64,000 bases of DNA from NCBI GenBank assembly GCA_002310135.1, contig DBYK01000001.1:62001-126000 (forward strand). The letters are read 5' to 3'. The stretch comes from Caryophanales bacterium UBA1188 (GTDB lineage: Bacteria > Bacillota_I > Bacilli_A > Izemoplasmatales > UBA1188). The notes under the pieces were generated by a model, which was not told the origin of the DNA, did not search any database, and was given only the letters and a program-made list of their open reading frames with translations. Below, in pieces: positions 27,122 to 36,294 of the stretch; position 1 is the first letter of the stretch; each line of letters opens with the position of its first letter. The position numbers were made by a program, and so were the translations under genes.

Positions 27122-28060
27122 TTATTCACTATATTTTTGAGTAAATTCATGAACTTTATCTAAATAAGTTTTTGGGTCTACAAAGAAACTCAAGCCATGC
27201 ATAGTCCCTTTTATACTTACAAGTTCTATATTTTCATTCGCTTCTTTTATTTTTTCGCTCATCTTATATGGGACATATGTATCAGAAGTCCCATGAATTA
27301 TTAAGATTGGAAGTTTAGTTTCTTTCACTGATTCAACTGCGCTTGAATCATTTAATGAAATCCCAAGATATAATCTACAAGTTAATAATATAAATGGATA
27401 TACAAGTTTTCCATTTAACCCCATATTTCTAACTGTGTTTAAAATTATATCTTTAACTGAACTATATGGACAATCAGAGATTATTCCTTTAACGCTTTTT
27501 GGAAGATCTAAGTTAGACGCCATTAAGACGGTCGCTCCACCCATAGATATACCCATTAAGAATATATTATTTTTATGGTTGAATCTCTCATCCATATATC
27601 TAGCCCATTCTCTTAAATCATATCTATCTTTAAGACCAAATGTCACAGTCTTAGAACCACTAAGCCCATGGCCTCTTAAATCGACCATTAAAGTGTTGTT
27701 CCCATCTTTAATAGATGATAAGACTCCACTTGATGTATCTCTATATGCTTCTCCTTTATAACCGTGAAGATGAATATGAATGTTTTTATCATCTTCCCCT
27801 TTATAAAATCTTCCATGTAGAGTAAGTCCATCATATGATTTAATATATATATCTTCATAAGGTATTTTTGATAATTCATTGGCTCTTTCATAGATGGCAT
27901 CTAGGAAGGCTTCAAATTCATCAAATAATGGATTTTCTTTATAACTTAGAGATTTTTTATCGTTATAAAATGCAATTCTATAAATTATGAATGTGAAGAT
28001 GAAAACTGCGATAATTAAAACTATAAAGATTATTATTAATGATAAGATTATGGGGTCCAT
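27122..28060 (-). CDS. Membrane-anchored alpha/beta hydrolase
   Basis: The protein is 312 aa. A single N-terminal helix (MDPIILSLIIIFIVLIIAVFIF) anchors it. The hydrolase domain has HLHGYKGE (oxyanion region), the nucleophile motif GISMGGA, IIHGTSDTYVPY (acid) and GTMHGLSF (His). The family is BAAT/DUF1749-like esterases or thioesterases; the substrate is unknown. It is first in an operon with the GH2 enzyme, where it could deacylate the same substrate. GAGG lies 9 nt before the ATG and a TAAAAT box lies further upstream. Confidence 0.85.
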   Translation of the reverse strand: MDPIILSLIIIFIVLIIAVFIFTFIIYRIAFYNDKKSLSYKENPLFDEFEAFLDAIYERANELSKIPYEDIYIKSYDGLTLHGRFYKGEDDKNIHIHLHGYKGEAYRDTSSGVLSSIKDGNNTLMVDLRGHGLSGSKTVTFGLKDRYDLREWARYMDERFNHKNNIFLMGISMGGATVLMASNLDLPKSVKGIISDCPYSSVKDIILNTVRNMGLNGKLVYPFILLTCRLYLGISLNDSSAVESVKETKLPILIIHGTSDTYVPYKMSEKIKEANENIELVSIKGTMHGLSFFVDPKTYLDKVHEFTQKYSE

Positions 28061-28133
28061 ATTTGAAATCCTCTACACTGAAATTAATTACCTTTATTTT
28101 ACATCTTTAAATATAGTTTTTAAATATGAAAAA

Positions 28134-28162
28134 AGAAAAAAGATGGCAATTTTGTCATCTTT
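28134..28162 (-). terminator. Terminator after the tandem YegP gene
   Basis: AAAGATG and CATCTTT with three further inner pairs around a short loop, between poly-A and T-rich flanks. Confidence 0.75.
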
Positions 28163-28163
28163 A

Positions 28164-29129
28164 TTATCTTCCAACTTCAATTTCAGATAGTGGAGCAAAT
28201 GCCTTAACTGAAGATGCGGCATTAAGCGCATTAGTTTTAGATTTATATGATTCACCAACTACTATGCATCTTCCTGTTTTAGAATATAATTTAAATTGAT
28301 ACATATCGTTCTTATCTTTAACGATAAAGAATGAACCATCATTAATAGATTCTTTAAAATTATCTATAGCTTGATATAGAGCATTTTGGCTCTTATATGA
28401 AATAGATGAGCAAAGTAGTGCGCCATTATTTGCGATTAATCTGAATTCACTTTCATTATCATCTACAAATGGATCGACAATAATCTTTCCACCTTTCTTA
28501 TTTTCAACTTCATCTAAAGATATTAATTCCATATAATGGTCTTTATCTTCATCTAAAACAACTATAGGTGATACAAATGCGAATCTCTTGAAAGATTCAA
28601 TCGCAGATTCACACCTATCTTTACTAGAATAATTGGCTGATTGAGCGAGAAGTCTCTTATTTTGTGAATAGAGTTTGAATTGGAAAAAATAATGTTTATC
28701 TTGATAAATTGTGAATTGACCTAACTCAATATTCTTTTTTAATGTCTCTATAGCATCTTCACAGCCCCTTACTGATTTATAGATTTCAGATACTACCATT
28801 ATTTCACCATTAGAAGCTTTAAGCCTATAAAGATAGAAATCATTTACTCTAAATATCTCATATTTACCTATGACTTGTTTCTTCTTTGGCGCTTTCTTTT
28901 CTTCTTCATTAGCTTCTATTTCTTCTTCAACTACATCTTCTTTAGGAGTTGCCTCTTCTACAATAATGTTTTCTTCTTTAGTTTCTTTAATTTCTTCTAT
29001 GTTTTTTTCTTCTAGTTTCTTTTTCTTTTTAGAAAATATTAATACAATTATAAGAACTATAACAACTAAAGAGATAGCCCCAATAATCATATATTCATAA
29101 GTCCCAAGTGCATAAATTAAATTTAACAT
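28164..29129 (-). CDS. Membrane-anchored protein with four tandem YegP (DUF1508) repeats
   Basis: The protein is 321 aa from the ATG at 29129, just after GGAGG; the frame's first ATG (29141) overlaps that site. One N-terminal membrane helix (about 10-32) is followed by a Lys/Glu-rich linker and four DUF1508 units, recognised by patterns such as YLYRLKASNGEIMVVSEIYKS and YQFKLYSKTGRCIVVGESYKSK. YegP-type domains usually occur as one or two copies in small soluble proteins of unknown function. It is the last gene in an operon with thpR and a GH2 enzyme. Confidence 0.8.
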   Translation of the reverse strand: MLNLIYALGTYEYMIIGAISLVVIVLIIVLIFSKKKKKLEEKNIEEIKETKEENIIVEEATPKEDVVEEEIEANEEEKKAPKKKQVIGKYEIFRVNDFYLYRLKASNGEIMVVSEIYKSVRGCEDAIETLKKNIELGQFTIYQDKHYFFQFKLYSQNKRLLAQSANYSSKDRCESAIESFKRFAFVSPIVVLDEDKDHYMELISLDEVENKKGGKIIVDPFVDDNESEFRLIANNGALLCSSISYKSQNALYQAIDNFKESINDGSFFIVKDKNDMYQFKLYSKTGRCIVVGESYKSKTNALNAASSVKAFAPLSEIEVGR

Positions 29130-29144
29130 TTTAACCTCCATTAA

Positions 29145-31484
29145 CTATAATACATTTAAAATGATAGAATTCTCTCCATATGCATGTTTTGCGTGAATCT
29201 CAACTAAATCACTAGATTCTACCTTTATTACGCATAATGCTTCACCATAATATGTATCAGTTTCATCTTTATTATATAAATCTTCATTGTATGGACATGC
29301 ATGTCCAAGCGCAAGAAGTTTAGCTCCCTTTATATCTAATTTTATTTTGCCTCTTGATAGTGGTTTAAGTATACCATTATTATCAGTATATCTAAGCTTT
29401 ATAAATACAACTTGATCCTTCCTTATTTCATCTGCTTCATTTATAAAACTTAGGATAGTTTCATCATTTGCACTATATAAGCTATTTCTAGATATTTCTT
29501 TTTTATTTTCATCTAAAGCTATTGCAGTAACGCTACCACTTCTATATTTAGTTTTAAAATAGAATATTGAATTATTTTTAAGCTTTTTAGTACCTACACA
29601 TTTATCATTTACTAAAAGCTTAATATAAGGCGCTCTTGAATAAACTTCTATCTTACAAGGCTTATTCTCAAAACCATTAAAACTCCATGAATTGACTGCG
29701 TTTGAGAATTTCCAAGCTGATGGGGAGTGTTTATCATTTGTGTGGTTTATAGGAACTACACCAATTTCAGGAACGTTTGTTAGATTAAATGCAGCTTTTG
29801 TATATAAAGCTTCACATAGTTCTGAGCCTATTAAATTAACCCTTCCAGATCCTGCGCTAATCCAACCAGAAACATGTTTAAAATTTGGAGCATAATCTTT
29901 ATATTCCCATGAACCAATTCCAACTTCACCTAAATAATCCATTCCAGCCCATACGAAATCACCTATTAATCTTGGATTATCTAAAGCCATATTATAGAAT
30001 TTATAGGCATCTTCACAGAATGTTTCACTACCTAATATAAATCTTTCCCTATATTTCTTTAAATCTTTCTTATATCTTAAAATACCATAATTGTATCCGG
30101 CAACATCTGATTCTTTAAATATATCTTTAGTTTTAACATCACATCTATGGAATGTTGCGCCAATCTTCATAGTATGGTTTCCAAGAAGTCCCGTCAAGTC
30201 ATTGAAGAATTCACTACCAACTTTAGTTTGAGGATTTGATTTAGCTTTTTCTTCATCATACATTCCAAGCCCTAAAGAATACATCATATTGAATAAAATA
30301 TTAATACCTGCGGTAATTGGCCTTGTATCATCTATAGATTTTATTCTATCTCTCATATTTTTAAAGAATTCTACGCCTTCATCTATAGCGGATTCTCCTA
30401 CTTCATTACCTAGTGAGTATAGGACAACTGATGGATGATTATAATCTTTTTCGACCATATCTTTTAAATCTTCCATGTAGTTGTCTCTTGCGTGGCTTGC
30501 GTAATCATACATAGTTTTATGGATAAACCACATATCTACATATTCATCCATCATTAGAATGCCTAATTCATCGCAAGCATCAAGCAAATATTTAGAACAT
30601 GGATTATGGGCAGACCTAATTGCGTTATATCCAGCATCTTTTAATATTTTAGCTTTTCTATATTCACTCTCTTTATAAATTCTTGCGCCTAAAATGCCAT
30701 TATCTGAATGTATACAACAGCCTCTAATTATTACTCTTTCATCATTGATTAAGAATCCTTTATCTAAAGACAATTTAATAGTTCTAAAACCGAACCTAAT
30801 TGAATCTATATCACCTTCAAAAGTAACCTTTAATGTATATAGATATGGATCCTCTATACTCCATTTATGAGCGCCATCAATTTTCAAATTGAAATTATAG
30901 TTTTTATCAATAGATACTTCTTTCTTATAAACTATTTTTTCATCTTTATCAAATACTTCTATTAGACAATCGCCTTTAGAATTAGTATTTATATCAACTA
31001 TAGCTTCATCTAAAGATATTGGTTTAACCTTTATGCCATTAACTAAGATATGTTTTTCATCCCCTAAATAAAGCCATACTGGTCTAATGATACCTGCGCC
31101 ACTATACCAGCGTGAATTAGGTTGATCACTATTAAAACATTCAACTCTTAAAACATTATCACCTAATATTTGGTATGGAGTAATATCTACATAAAAATTA
31201 GTATATCCATAATTTCTTTCACAAATTAATTCATCATTAAGGTATACTTTCGCATCTTTATATACACCTTCAAATTCGATTATTCTATTCACTAGTGAAT
31301 CAACCTCTAATATTTTAGTATAAGAATAATCATTTCCTTTAAACCATCCAAGATTAGTTCCAGATGGATTATCATTACTCCTCTCTTCAAAAATTAAAGC
31401 GTCATGTGGGAGGTCTACATCTACTTCATTAAAAGTATTTAATATTTTGAATTTCCAACCCTCGCATAAACTTATCTTTTTCAT
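29145..31484 (-). CDS. Glycoside hydrolase family 2, beta-galactosidase-like
   Basis: The protein is 779 aa. It has the GH2 sugar-binding domain (SRWYSGAGIIRPVWLYL), RGCCIHSDNGILGARIYKE and AGYNAIRSAHNPCSKYLLDACDELGILMMDE of the barrel, the acid/base Glu 361 in YSLGNEVGES, and the nucleophile Glu 487 in ILGSETF. A further beta-rich C-terminal region follows, as in DUF4982-type beta-galactosidases. No signal peptide, so probably cytosolic. It starts 15 nt after thpR with AGGGG upstream and is followed 15 nt later by the YegP protein. Confidence 0.93.
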   Translation of the reverse strand: MKKISLCEGWKFKILNTFNEVDVDLPHDALIFEERSNDNPSGTNLGWFKGNDYSYTKILEVDSLVNRIIEFEGVYKDAKVYLNDELICERNYGYTNFYVDITPYQILGDNVLRVECFNSDQPNSRWYSGAGIIRPVWLYLGDEKHILVNGIKVKPISLDEAIVDINTNSKGDCLIEVFDKDEKIVYKKEVSIDKNYNFNLKIDGAHKWSIEDPYLYTLKVTFEGDIDSIRFGFRTIKLSLDKGFLINDERVIIRGCCIHSDNGILGARIYKESEYRKAKILKDAGYNAIRSAHNPCSKYLLDACDELGILMMDEYVDMWFIHKTMYDYASHARDNYMEDLKDMVEKDYNHPSVVLYSLGNEVGESAIDEGVEFFKNMRDRIKSIDDTRPITAGINILFNMMYSLGLGMYDEEKAKSNPQTKVGSEFFNDLTGLLGNHTMKIGATFHRCDVKTKDIFKESDVAGYNYGILRYKKDLKKYRERFILGSETFCEDAYKFYNMALDNPRLIGDFVWAGMDYLGEVGIGSWEYKDYAPNFKHVSGWISAGSGRVNLIGSELCEALYTKAAFNLTNVPEIGVVPINHTNDKHSPSAWKFSNAVNSWSFNGFENKPCKIEVYSRAPYIKLLVNDKCVGTKKLKNNSIFYFKTKYRSGSVTAIALDENKKEISRNSLYSANDETILSFINEADEIRKDQVVFIKLRYTDNNGILKPLSRGKIKLDIKGAKLLALGHACPYNEDLYNKDETDTYYGEALCVIKVESSDLVEIHAKHAYGENSIILNVL

Positions 31485-31499
31485 TTTAAGCCCCTCTTT

Positions 31500-32030
31500 T
31501 TATTTTAATAATGCTTTATATAAAGAACGATATTTTAGTGTTCCATTAATTCTATAAGATTCCATTAAATCAATAGATTTAATTTTAGTATTTATCTCAT
31601 CAACTTTGATACATCTAACATTTATGTCACTAATAAATTTAGTTTCTCTTGAAATAGTTAGGTGTGGCTTAAATCTTTTCATATCGACATTAAAGCCTTT
31701 AATAATTAATTCATCTTTTAATTCACTAACTAGTTTAAAGAGTTTTTCATCCACTTTTATATGTCTAAAGATGAGTTCTTTATCATCTCTTTTAAGGCTA
31801 CCATACCCAAGAATCTTTAAATCCATATTAATAAATGAAATAGAATCAATAGTAGATTTGATTAAATCAACTTTAGATTTATCAACTTCACCTAAAAACG
31901 CTAAAGTTAAATGATAATTATTGATAGATGAAAAATTATAGCTAGAAGCCATTTCTATTAGTACTAAACTATCATTATAGATCTTCATTTTAGTATCATC
32001 ATCAAAATTAATTGCGATAAATAATCTCAT
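31500..32030 (-). CDS. thpR: RNA 2',3'-cyclic phosphodiesterase (2'-5' RNA ligase family)
   Basis: The protein is 176 aa, the normal length. The start MRLFIAINF and the paired HxTx motifs HLTL (40-43) and HLTI in FKPHLTISRE define ThpR/LigT enzymes, which open 2',3'-cyclic phosphates on RNA ends. It is the first gene of an operon with a beta-galactosidase-like enzyme. The ATG lies 6 nt after an extended -10 box and has no Shine-Dalgarno sequence. Confidence 0.93.
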   Translation of the reverse strand: MRLFIAINFDDDTKMKIYNDSLVLIEMASSYNFSSINNYHLTLAFLGEVDKSKVDLIKSTIDSISFINMDLKILGYGSLKRDDKELIFRHIKVDEKLFKLVSELKDELIIKGFNVDMKRFKPHLTISRETKFISDINVRCIKVDEINTKIKSIDLMESYRINGTLKYRSLYKALLK

Positions 32031-32036
32031 ATAATT

Positions 32037-32045
32037 ATTATATCA
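32037..32045 (-). promoter_or_regulatory. Extended -10 promoter of thpR, leaderless
   Basis: Minus-strand TGaTATAAT ends 6 nt before the ATG at 32030. Confidence 0.65.
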
Positions 32046-32069
32046 TACTAAAGGTTCTAATATAAATAA

Positions 32070-32092
32070 AAAAGCCCTAAAGAAGGGCTTTT
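32070..32092 (-). terminator. Terminator after the XRE regulator
   Basis: AAAAGCCC and GGGCTTTT around a 7-nt loop, T-rich on the minus strand; it lies just downstream of the gene at 32096. Confidence 0.85.
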
Positions 32093-32095
32093 AAA

Positions 32096-32683
32096 TTATT
32101 TTTTTAATAGTTCACAAATAGAATAATAAATAGGTACAGTGATAAATATTACCCATAATGGATGGTAAATATTGTAGATTGTAGAAAATACCATATAAAT
32201 TGTGACAACTAAGAGTGGGTATAAAAATCTATTTGGCTTTTTAAAATGTATTGCGCTAATTAAAGATGCGATAACTCCAGGAAGTAAGAATACAGTCCAT
32301 GTAGGATGCCAGATGCCAGTCATTAAGCCAATAGTTAAAAATATAGTAACAGATAGAAGATATAGACTAGATCTTACAATAGCAATCTTTTTAATGAAAG
32401 ACTTATCTTCTTTTTTGGCTATAGATTCTTCCTCTTCTTCTTCATCATCTATATAATCTTCTTTTACTGTATTAATAATATCTTCATCAGAGATAATATC
32501 ATCTAAAGAAACATTATATAGTTTTGATAACATAATCAAATTATCAGTATCTGGGGATGCTTCCGCTCTTTCCCATTTTGATACAGCTTGACGAGACACT
32601 CCAAGTTTTAAAGCTAATTCTTCTTGAGAATAACCACTCTTTTTTCTAAGTTCATATAGTTTGTTTGCGATAGATACGTTCAT
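32096..32683 (-). CDS. XRE-type DNA-binding regulator with C-terminal membrane helices
   Basis: The protein is 195 aa. The N-terminal helix-turn-helix is clear: LYELRKKSGYSQEELALKLGVSRQAVSKWERAEASPD (8-44). An acidic linker (DDEEEEEESI) follows and then four hydrophobic helices. Membrane-bound XRE proteins of this design may sense envelope or membrane state. AAGGAG precedes the ATG. A dyad GCAAC-N5-GTTGC lies upstream of its promoter and recurs before another XRE gene at 46919. It follows the ABC importer operon. Confidence 0.85.
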   Translation of the reverse strand: MNVSIANKLYELRKKSGYSQEELALKLGVSRQAVSKWERAEASPDTDNLIMLSKLYNVSLDDIISDEDIINTVKEDYIDDEEEEEESIAKKEDKSFIKKIAIVRSSLYLLSVTIFLTIGLMTGIWHPTWTVFLLPGVIASLISAIHFKKPNRFLYPLLVVTIYMVFSTIYNIYHPLWVIFITVPIYYSICELLKK

Positions 32684-32750
32684 TTTCTTATTTTCTCCTT
32701 TTTTGATTTAATTATAACTTTAAAACAATTTGCACTCTACCAATTCTAAA

Positions 32751-32783
32751 TTGAAAATGCGCAACTATTGGTTGCAATTTCAA
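32751..32783 (-). promoter_or_regulatory. Putative regulator operator (GCAAC-N5-GTTGC dyad)
   Basis: The perfect core GCAAC TATTG GTTGC (32761-32775) is flanked by the outer arms TTGAAA and TTTCAA. It lies about 31 nt upstream of the -35 region of the XRE gene and just after the substrate-binding-protein stop. Confidence 0.5.
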
Positions 32784-32785
32784 AA

Positions 32786-33931
32786 TTATCCTGTAATTAT
32801 GGCTTTATTTAGCTTAGAATAGCCAGAATAACTATATTCGTATTCATAAATATCATCAGATAATCTCTTACCTAAAAATACTTCAGTAATCTCATCTAAT
32901 TTATCTTTTATATCGATATCACTAAATAAGAGAGGATACACCACTTTAGCGTTGAACCAAGTATTCGCAAGAGAAATCTCTAAATTCGTATAATATGCAT
33001 TATATGCGAGTTCAAGGTATACTTCACCATCATTCCAAGCTTTACATGTATCAAACATATGAGGATTTTCTTGATATAAAGTTTTAATATTTTTAACTGA
33101 TGCAGCATCTAAAATCATTATATCAATTGATGGAGATAAACTTAAAAATTTTTCATCATCAATAGACTGTATTCCATCTTTGATTAGTCCTCTAACTATA
33201 TTATTAATTTTAGCGATTTTAAATGGTGCATAATTTTGAGCAGTGGATAAATGATTTGCGGTTCCCCAGTTTCCAAGTCCTGAAATATATACATTCTTCT
33301 CAGTTGTTTCATCGATATCTTTTACCCTATTTTCGATATCCGCTTTTTCACTATTAATATAATTAATAATTGATAAAGCTCTATCCTCTTTATCGAATAT
33401 CTTTCCAAGTAGAGTTAAAGTATCTTTTACTTTTTCATCAAACACTCCATCTTTACCAATACTAATTACAACTACTAAAACATTTAAAGTATTTGATAAG
33501 TTATTCGCTTTTTCTATATCTTCATATTCACTTATTATGATATCGGGGTTACAATTTAATATTTTTTCAGTTTCCGCAACTTGAGATTGTGGCCCACCAA
33601 CTCCACAAGATGAAAGATTAAAAAAATCATTTGAATAAGCAATTAAATATGGTCTTGCAACTCCATCAAACATTTTAGGCCTACTACTTAGACTTAAATT
33701 ATCTATATCTTCTACTCCACATAAGTTACTACTTCCAGCAATGTAAGTATATAATCTTAGCGCTCCAGCGCCAATGCATAATACTCTTTTATATGAACCT
33801 TTCTTAATGCTTAGTTCTCTTCCTAAAAGGTCATATAAAACAACTTCGCCATCACCCCCGATTGCTCTACTGCATGATGAAAGACTTAAAGAAAATATCA
33901 AAACTATAAAAATAATAAGTATCTTTTTCAT
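32786..33931 (-). CDS. ABC importer substrate-binding lipoprotein (siderophore/cobalamin type)
   Basis: The protein is 381 aa from the ATG at 33931, chosen because it begins a lipoprotein signal (MKKILIIFIVL..SLSSC, Cys about 20); the frame opens at 33949. The mature part follows the FepB/BtuF two-lobe plan: RELSIKKGSYKRVLCIGAGALRLYTYI, NPDIIISEY in the first lobe, a long helix, then LSLSPSIDIMIL in the second. It captures a ferric siderophore, haem or corrinoid outside the cell and hands it to the permease; the ligand is not provable here. It overlaps the ATPase gene. Confidence 0.85.
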   Translation of the reverse strand: MKKILIIFIVLIFSLSLSSCSRAIGGDGEVVLYDLLGRELSIKKGSYKRVLCIGAGALRLYTYIAGSSNLCGVEDIDNLSLSSRPKMFDGVARPYLIAYSNDFFNLSSCGVGGPQSQVAETEKILNCNPDIIISEYEDIEKANNLSNTLNVLVVVISIGKDGVFDEKVKDTLTLLGKIFDKEDRALSIINYINSEKADIENRVKDIDETTEKNVYISGLGNWGTANHLSTAQNYAPFKIAKINNIVRGLIKDGIQSIDDEKFLSLSPSIDIMILDAASVKNIKTLYQENPHMFDTCKAWNDGEVYLELAYNAYYTNLEISLANTWFNAKVVYPLLFSDIDIKDKLDEITEVFLGKRLSDDIYEYEYSYSGYSKLNKAIITG

Positions 33932-33935
33932 AAAT

Positions 33936-34700
33936 TTAATCATCTCCATCTTTAAATTTAATAAATCTTATTCCATCTATTTCTTTAATTAGACATTCTT
34001 CGCCAAATGTCTTATATATATTATCTTCATTAAAAGTATTTTTATCTCCAAAAGAGATAACTTTACCTTCTTTTATGAATAAAAAATAATCCCCTAGTTC
34101 ATAAGCTACATCTAAATCGTGCATAGCGATTATGGATAAAAACTTTTTATTCTTGATTGATTTCTTTATTAAGTTCACAAGAAGTCTTAAGTTTCCTATA
34201 TCAAGATTTGAGGTAGGTTCATCAAATATAACGATATTTGCCTCTTGGGATAAGGCTCTTGCGATAGATACTATTTGTGCTTCTCCTCCCGATAATTCAC
34301 TCGCTTTTTTATCTTTAAGATTTAAGATATTTAATTCCTTTAAGATATTTAAAACTATATTCTTATCATTTTCACTTGGATAAAGATTATAATATGGTAG
34401 TCTTGAAATCATCACAGTTTCAAAAACACTCAAATGTGGAAGAATTGAGCTTTGGCTTACATAAGATACTTTTTTCGCTCTTTCTTTGGGCGATATTTTA
34501 TGAATATTTATTCCATCAACTAATACTTCGCCACACTTAGGACTCAAAAGCCCAAGAATAGATTTTAAAATAGTTGATTTACCTGAACCATTCTTCCCAA
34601 GAATAACTAAAACTCCACTATCGTCAATTTTAAAATTTATATCTTCTATCACATCTATTCCTTTGGTGTAATATGACGTTAAATTCTTTACATCAATCAT
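33936..34700 (-). CDS. ABC importer ATPase, FecE/BtuD type
   Basis: The protein is 254 aa with intact motifs: Walker A GKNGSGKST (35-43), signature LSGGEAQIVSIARAL, Walker B IVIFDEPTSNLD and the H-loop IAMHDLDVA. Together with the Fec/Btu-type permease this is a type II importer ATPase. It overlaps the permease stop by 4 nt (ATGA). It contrasts with the degenerate ABC-like protein at 11399-12052. Confidence 0.95.
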   Translation of the reverse strand: MIDVKNLTSYYTKGIDVIEDINFKIDDSGVLVILGKNGSGKSTILKSILGLLSPKCGEVLVDGINIHKISPKERAKKVSYVSQSSILPHLSVFETVMISRLPYYNLYPSENDKNIVLNILKELNILNLKDKKASELSGGEAQIVSIARALSQEANIVIFDEPTSNLDIGNLRLLVNLIKKSIKNKKFLSIIAMHDLDVAYELGDYFLFIKEGKVISFGDKNTFNEDNIYKTFGEECLIKEIDGIRFIKFKDGDD

Positions 34701-35731
34701 GAATAAACCCTCCTTTTTCTAAATATCAAATATAGGAAGAAAGGAGCTCCTATAATAGATGTGATTATTCCAACTGGGATTTGGCTACCTGACCCAATTA
34801 TTCTAGATAAGATATTTGAGACTAAGAGCAAGATAGAACCAATTAATAAAGACCCAGGAATACTATATTTATGATTTTGTGTGAACAATATCTTTGAAAT
34901 ATGTGGTGAAATTAGTCCAACAAATCCAATTATTCCAAGATTTGCGACTACAACTGCGGTAATTAGAGATGATAAGAGTAAAGATATAAATCTTAAAGAA
35001 TCTACTTTTACCCCAGATGATTTCGCTATATCATCACCTGACAATATTGCATTATATTCATTTCTTTTAATCATAAAGAAAATAAATGATATAAGAGTGA
35101 TAATAGCGATTAATAAATCTATATTATAATTTGTCCTAGATATATCTCCAAAAGACCAAATAACAGCCGCAGATAAAGAAACATCCGTCGCATAAAATTG
35201 AAGCAGTGATGTAAGAGCGCTCCAAATTGCGCCTATTGCGACACCAGATAAAATTACTGTTTCTTTTTTATAATTTTGACTCTTACACAAAGATAATATT
35301 ATAAGAGTAGAGGCAAGAGCAAAAATAAACGCAATAAATGATGTTGCATAAATATTATTACCTAAAAAATAATTATCTAAATTATTTCCAGTATCTAAGA
35401 AACCTTGAGCTATTACTATAATAGATAAATTAGCACCAAATGTCGCAGCATTTGATACACCTAGAGTAGATGGAGATGCCATATCATTTGAAAGCATAGT
35501 CTGCATAATTACACCAGATAAACCTAGTGATGCGCCAACTACTAGTGCACCAATCGCTCTTGGAAGTCTCACCCTTCTCATAATTAAAATATAGTTATCA
35601 GGTCCTCTATTAAAAAGGCCATTTATCGCATCCAAAAAAGTCATATTAGATGATCCAACAAATAAAGATGTTAGAAATAATATGACTACTAAAAATATTA
35701 AAATTAAGAGTAATAGCTTCTTGTTTTTCAT
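34697..35731 (-). CDS. ABC importer permease, FecCD/BtuC type
   Basis: The protein is 344 aa with about ten helices. The family signatures are RRVRLPRAIGALVVGASLGLSGVIMQTMLSN (near residues 51-81) and LGIIGFVGLISPHISKI near the C-terminus, which contacts the ATPase. It imports Fe(III)-siderophore or cobalamin. The ATG lies only 5 nt downstream of the CCA end of tRNA-Gly on the same strand and has no Shine-Dalgarno sequence, so tRNA 3' processing would leave an almost leaderless mRNA. Confidence 0.95.
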   Translation of the reverse strand: MKNKKLLLLILIFLVVILFLTSLFVGSSNMTFLDAINGLFNRGPDNYILIMRRVRLPRAIGALVVGASLGLSGVIMQTMLSNDMASPSTLGVSNAATFGANLSIIVIAQGFLDTGNNLDNYFLGNNIYATSFIAFIFALASTLIILSLCKSQNYKKETVILSGVAIGAIWSALTSLLQFYATDVSLSAAVIWSFGDISRTNYNIDLLIAIITLISFIFFMIKRNEYNAILSGDDIAKSSGVKVDSLRFISLLLSSLITAVVVANLGIIGFVGLISPHISKILFTQNHKYSIPGSLLIGSILLLVSNILSRIIGSGSQIPVGIITSIIGAPFFLYLIFRKRRVYS

Positions 35732-35736
35732 AATTT

Positions 35737-35810
35737 TGGAGCGGGATACGAGTGTCGAACTCGCCTCTCAGCCTTGGGAAGGCCGCATAATACCGATATA
35801 CTAATCCCGC
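35737..35810 (-). tRNA. tRNA-Gly (anticodon CCC)
   Basis: The 74-nt minus-strand sequence folds as a tRNA: acceptor GCGGGAT/ATCCCGC, anticodon stem CGGCC/GGCTG around TTCCCAA giving anticodon CCC, T arm GCGAG/CTCGT with TTCGACA loop, discriminator T and encoded CCA. The D stem is weak (GTAT/TTAT), as in some AT-rich Gly tRNAs. It reads GGG. The importer operon starts 5 nt downstream. Confidence 0.93.
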
Positions 35811-35826
35811 TTTTTAAATAATTATA

Positions 35827-36294
35827 TCACATATTATTTGATAAATAATATAGTAACTCAAAACAACCTTTAAATATTTCATTGTATGATCTTTCAAAAT
35901 CTCTTGTATACCAAGGATCAAATATATCTTCATTATTAGAATATTCACCTAACATATGAATCTTATTATTTCTATCTTCTCCTACTATGTTTTTAATATT
36001 CCTGATATTATATGAATCCATTCCAATTAAAAGATCATATGATTCATAATCTTCTTTTTTGAGTCTAACCGCTTCTCTTTCTATAAATGGAATATGATGC
36101 CTTTTAAGCACATCTTTTACAGGAGGATAAATGGGACTTCCAACTCCATTATATATTTCTTCAGAAGATGTTGCGCTAGATGAAATATAAAAATCATTTT
36201 CCATCTTATTATCTTTAATCATTTTTTTCATAATAAATTCAGCCATAGGACTCCTACAGATATTCCCATGACATACAAACATAATCTTTATCAT
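35827..36294 (-). CDS. Low-molecular-weight protein tyrosine phosphatase
   Basis: The protein is 155 aa. The catalytic loop CHGNICRS (Cys 8, Arg 14; CX5R) is at the N-terminus and the general-acid motif DPWY lies in the C-terminal third, both diagnostic. It removes phosphate from tyrosine or arginine residues of proteins. The start overlaps the preceding gene by 4 nt (ATGA). Confidence 0.95.
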   Translation of the reverse strand: MIKIMFVCHGNICRSPMAEFIMKKMIKDNKMENDFYISSSATSSEEIYNGVGSPIYPPVKDVLKRHHIPFIEREAVRLKKEDYESYDLLIGMDSYNIRNIKNIVGEDRNNKIHMLGEYSNNEDIFDPWYTRDFERSYNEIFKGCFELLYYLSNNM

